From positions 62,001 through 126,000 of the forward strand of contig CAJNOI010000011.1 in assembly GCA_905250115.1 (NCBI GenBank): a stretch of 64,000 nucleotides of DNA. Direction: 5' to 3'. Position numbers and translations under genes: made by a program. Shown piece after piece: positions 61,038 to 64,000 of this stretch. A model generated the notes under the pieces. It saw only the letters and a program-made list of their open reading frames with translations, was not told the DNA's origin and did no database searches. Every line of letters starts with the position of its first letter. Positions within the stretch are counted from its first letter, which is position 1. This DNA comes from Adineta steineri (Eukaryota; Rotifera; Eurotatoria; Adinetida; Adinetidae).

Positions 61038-64000
61038 GTATTCTTTAATAGAAACACTGCTGGTCAGTAAAATTTCTCCTCTGTTGCTGCTATGGTTGTG
61101 TGTCCTTATATTTATTAATAATGTTACTTATTCATATTTCTTTATATTTCATGTTGTGTGTAATACAATATTCTCTTTCTTCTGTATTTTTTTTTCAATT
61201 TACTTCTTTATATATATATATGTGCTGGTCCAATGTGTCCTGCACTTCTATTTTTCATCTCAATCTATGTTGAGTTTGATATTATGTAATCCGCCGCCGT
61301 TCTCTATGTCTTATTAAATTATCTGTAATAATTCCTTTGTCTTTTCTTTTTCTTAATCAAAACTGTTAAAAAAATTTATCTTTCGCTTCCTTTTTTTTCT
61401 TCGACTTCTTTACTTCTTTTTCTCTCTTTTTTTTTATATACATTCGTCTACTTAGTAATTATAATATTTGTCGGTGTCTATGTGTGCGTCGGTGACGATG
61501 TATATTATGAAAATTATATTAAGAATATATACGGAATGTTCTTTTCATAGATGAAAATAATGCTTTTTTTCCTTAGTACTAATTATAGTCATCAGTAGAG
61601 TTCATCGAATTAGTATTTGACTCATGAGAATGAATCTCGATGAAACGAAATTAAAAGAATTGCTTATTGGTAAATCTGTTAGTTCTATAAACATTTCAGT
61701 AAAAATCAATGTACTTTTATCGAATTATTGACGTTCAAATGATTAATAAGTTGATCTACAATTAAACTTCTAGGAATAATCACTTTATTTAAAAATTTTG
61801 GAAAATTTCTTGCTGTAGAGCCAAAATCCGAAAAAATAGCGGTAACGCTCTATGAAGATGTACATAAATAGTTTTGAAGTATTTGATCTAAGATTATATT
61901 AACTTCATAAAAACGTGAGACAATAAATTATTCAATGAAAATATTTCAATCGGATTATATAAAAATTCAAATACGCTTCGAGTTGAATTATCATTCATAA
62001 TTTTGAAAGAGATTTCTGTTTTCTTTCTTGATGATATATCTTTTTATAGAATAGATCATAGAAATCATATTAAAACACAAAGATCTATTTTGTATTGAAT
62101 TTCGATTGATTTATTTTCAACTCGGAAACGAGCATTGTAACTTCATTCATATTTAGAAAGAATATCAGGCTTTAATGTATAACTAATATGTTTACAATTT
62201 AAAGTCGATGTAATATGATTTTACTTTTTTTTATATGGCCATATTGTGCGTACCTAATATTTTATTATATATGATTGATGATTAGATTTTTAACTTTTCA
62301 CCTGTTGTCATACCATTATAATGACATATAACAAATGGTTACTTTATGTAATCTTCCCTGTTTCGTATCTCATTTATCACATGTAATGAAGAGAATTCTA
62401 CATTTTTCTTTATTTTATTTTTTTCTTGGTTGAACTCATAAAATATCTTTCACTATCTGATTAGTTTAGAAGTCATGTTTACATTTAACATTAAAGTAGA
62501 TGTGTGTGTGTGTGTGTATGTGAATATATGTTCATTTTTATCATGATCACGCGTTTCTCATAAATGCATAGAGCGAATAGAGACTTGTCTTTTGACTGTT
62601 TTGATTGAATATAGTTTGCGTTGACTTGACAAGTAAACGAGCAAGACGAGACATATATAGAAAAAAAAGGAGGAAAGAGAGAGAGAGAGAGCGAGAACGA
62701 GAAATCGCAGCGCGATCTGTCAACATCAATCAAATTCTGTTGTCATATATTTGGGTTTGTATAGAACGGACGGACGAATGAAGCTCAAATTCGTTAAGCA
62801 GTCGATCATTTATAACCGGGGGAGGAGGGAATAGGTCTACAAAATTTGACATTTATCGTTCTGTTTGACATACACAAATTTTCAACTTATTATGATCTAT
62901 CTTGTTCTTTTTTTCATTTTTTTTCCCATTTCTTCTTGATGGTGTCAACTGAACAGTAGAATGATGACACTTTAATGTTTGCGAGCATGTTATGTCTGAT
63001 TTATTGCATCTGAATTATAATGATGGCTCATAAATCAAAAAAAAAAAAAAAGAGAAAAAAAAACTCTCCTCGTGTCTCGTTCAGTTTCATTTATGCTCTT
63101 TTATTTCTTTCTTTCTCGTTTGGAAAAGTCATCTTTCACATTGTCATCAAGCGTTGCCATTTGAACAACAACGCTTCAATTCGAACATTTATGCCGACAT
63201 CTCATTCATCAAATATATGCCTACGTACGTGTCACATCTAATTGCCCATTCATCCTACTCATACTGACGAGAAGCTGCAGGACGTATCGTTGTGTCTAAT
63301 AGATGATGAAGTGTTCTTGTCGTCTGTATATATATAAATGATCTGTATGCGTGCTTATAAAAAACGAGAAGTCACTATACTAACAGATACGATGATGATG
63401 ATACGCTTCAGATAAATTTCATTTGATTTTCTTTTTCCTCATATAATCGCTCGAGAAAAAAATGACAATCGATCCATAATATCATCCAACGATCAATCTT
63501 TCAATGTTCTATATATATATATATATATACATCAGTTAAATTCACACTTTGATCATCTGATTTTTGACGTTTATATTCTTTATCGTCTACATTTTCTTTT
63601 TGATTTCTTATAATAATGATAATGGAAATCATATTTATTGTAAACATTGAAAGTCTAGAGTTTTTTTTACGATTAGAAAGATAGATGATGATCATCGTTG
63701 TCATTTTCTATTGTTATTTGTCATTTAGATGAGTGACGTGTATTATATATATATGCATTGCGCGACAAATCGAGCTCGTTTATCTTCATCAACATTTAGA
63801 TCAAAACAGGCAGCCAACCTGTCAGTATCTACAGTCGTTGTCGGATCGTACTGCTTTCATAGACTAATGATATTCTGCTGAGTTGCAGTCAAAAATAAAA
63901 CTACTACATACCACTCGTCATCGAATCAATTCATCAAACAATCACCTCATTTTTGTTTCATTCTTTGTTTCTCTCTCTCCCTCTCCTTCATCTTCATTTC
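61038..64000. other. Intergenic to window end; (TG)n, (GA)n and (TA)n runs
   Basis: No accepted gene. Microsatellites: (TG)n at about 62500-62518, (GA)n at about 62676-62692 and a TA run at about 63512-63529. Short open frames here are low complexity. The right-hand end (after about 63750) is somewhat less AT-rich and could be the start of a neighbouring gene's UTR. Confidence 0.5.

Noticed and set aside
1..64000. CRISPR arrays, prokaryotic operons, viral genes, spliced-leader RNA
   Set aside because: No spaced direct repeats, no Shine-Dalgarno-led gene trains, no viral hallmark proteins, and no match by eye to a bdelloid spliced-leader sequence.

Overview
This is a eukaryotic, animal window. 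It is AT-rich, and the genes are split by mostly 45-110 bp GT-AG introns. The proteins are of animal type (SOX, HPF1/APLF, ADRM1, GEMIN8, tristetraprolin, BCH-domain protein, GPCRs), and the one 5S rRNA gene is of metazoan type. Compact genes, very short introns, a rhodopsin-type GPCR of a kind expanded in rotifers, and several bacterial-looking but intron-bearing metabolic genes suggest a rotifer, most likely a bdelloid. That placement is inference; no sequence search was run. All exon boundaries were read by hand from splice signals and reading frame, so a shift of one base is possible at some junctions.

Layout. 0.6-1.3 kb: NTF2-like membrane-tailed protein (-). 3.3-4.2 kb: tristetraprolin-type CCCH zinc-finger mRNA-decay factor (-). 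6.7-9.5 kb: Methuselah-like class B GPCR (+), converging on a class A GPCR (-, 10.0-11.2 kb). 12.6-12.7 kb: 5S rRNA gene next to a 10-N gap flanked by a duplicated 5S 5' end. 13.0-13.8 kb: unknown multispan membrane protein (-). 14.2-16.0 kb: glutaryl-CoA dehydrogenase (-). 16.1-16.6 kb: TMEM234 (-). 18.4-19.6 kb: mitochondrial phosphate carrier (+). 20.3-23.1 kb: two small non-autonomous hAT-like elements flanking a YbaY/YscW-fold gene (-, 21.2-21.6 kb).

24.7-26.9 kb is a purine-degradation cluster: a bacterial-type CDA-fold guanine deaminase (+), 5-hydroxyisourate hydrolase (-) and a bacterial-like urate oxidase (-) that ends in the peroxisomal signal SKL. 28.6-40.4 kb holds one large minus-strand gene for an acidic protein of about 1,959 residues with a C-terminal BCH (BNIP2/caytaxin/PRUNE2) domain. 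Its 4.1-kb intron contains three plus-strand genes, and the last of these overlaps a host exon by 4 bp.

42.9-47.1 kb: a short-chain dehydrogenase (+), GEMIN8 (-), and a CDP-alcohol phosphotransferase resembling ceramide phosphoethanolamine synthase (-). 48.0-49.6 kb: ADRM1/Rpn13 (-). 50.4-53.9 kb: APLF (-) and HPF1 (+), arranged head to head 236 bp apart; both act in ADP-ribose-dependent DNA repair and both carry PBZ fingers. HPF1 runs into a divergent, shortened 14-3-3-like gene (53.9-55.1 kb, -) with stop codons directly adjacent. 55.5-57.2 kb: a SOX factor (+). 60.1-61.0 kb: an RRM protein (+). The remainder is AT-rich intergenic sequence with microsatellites.
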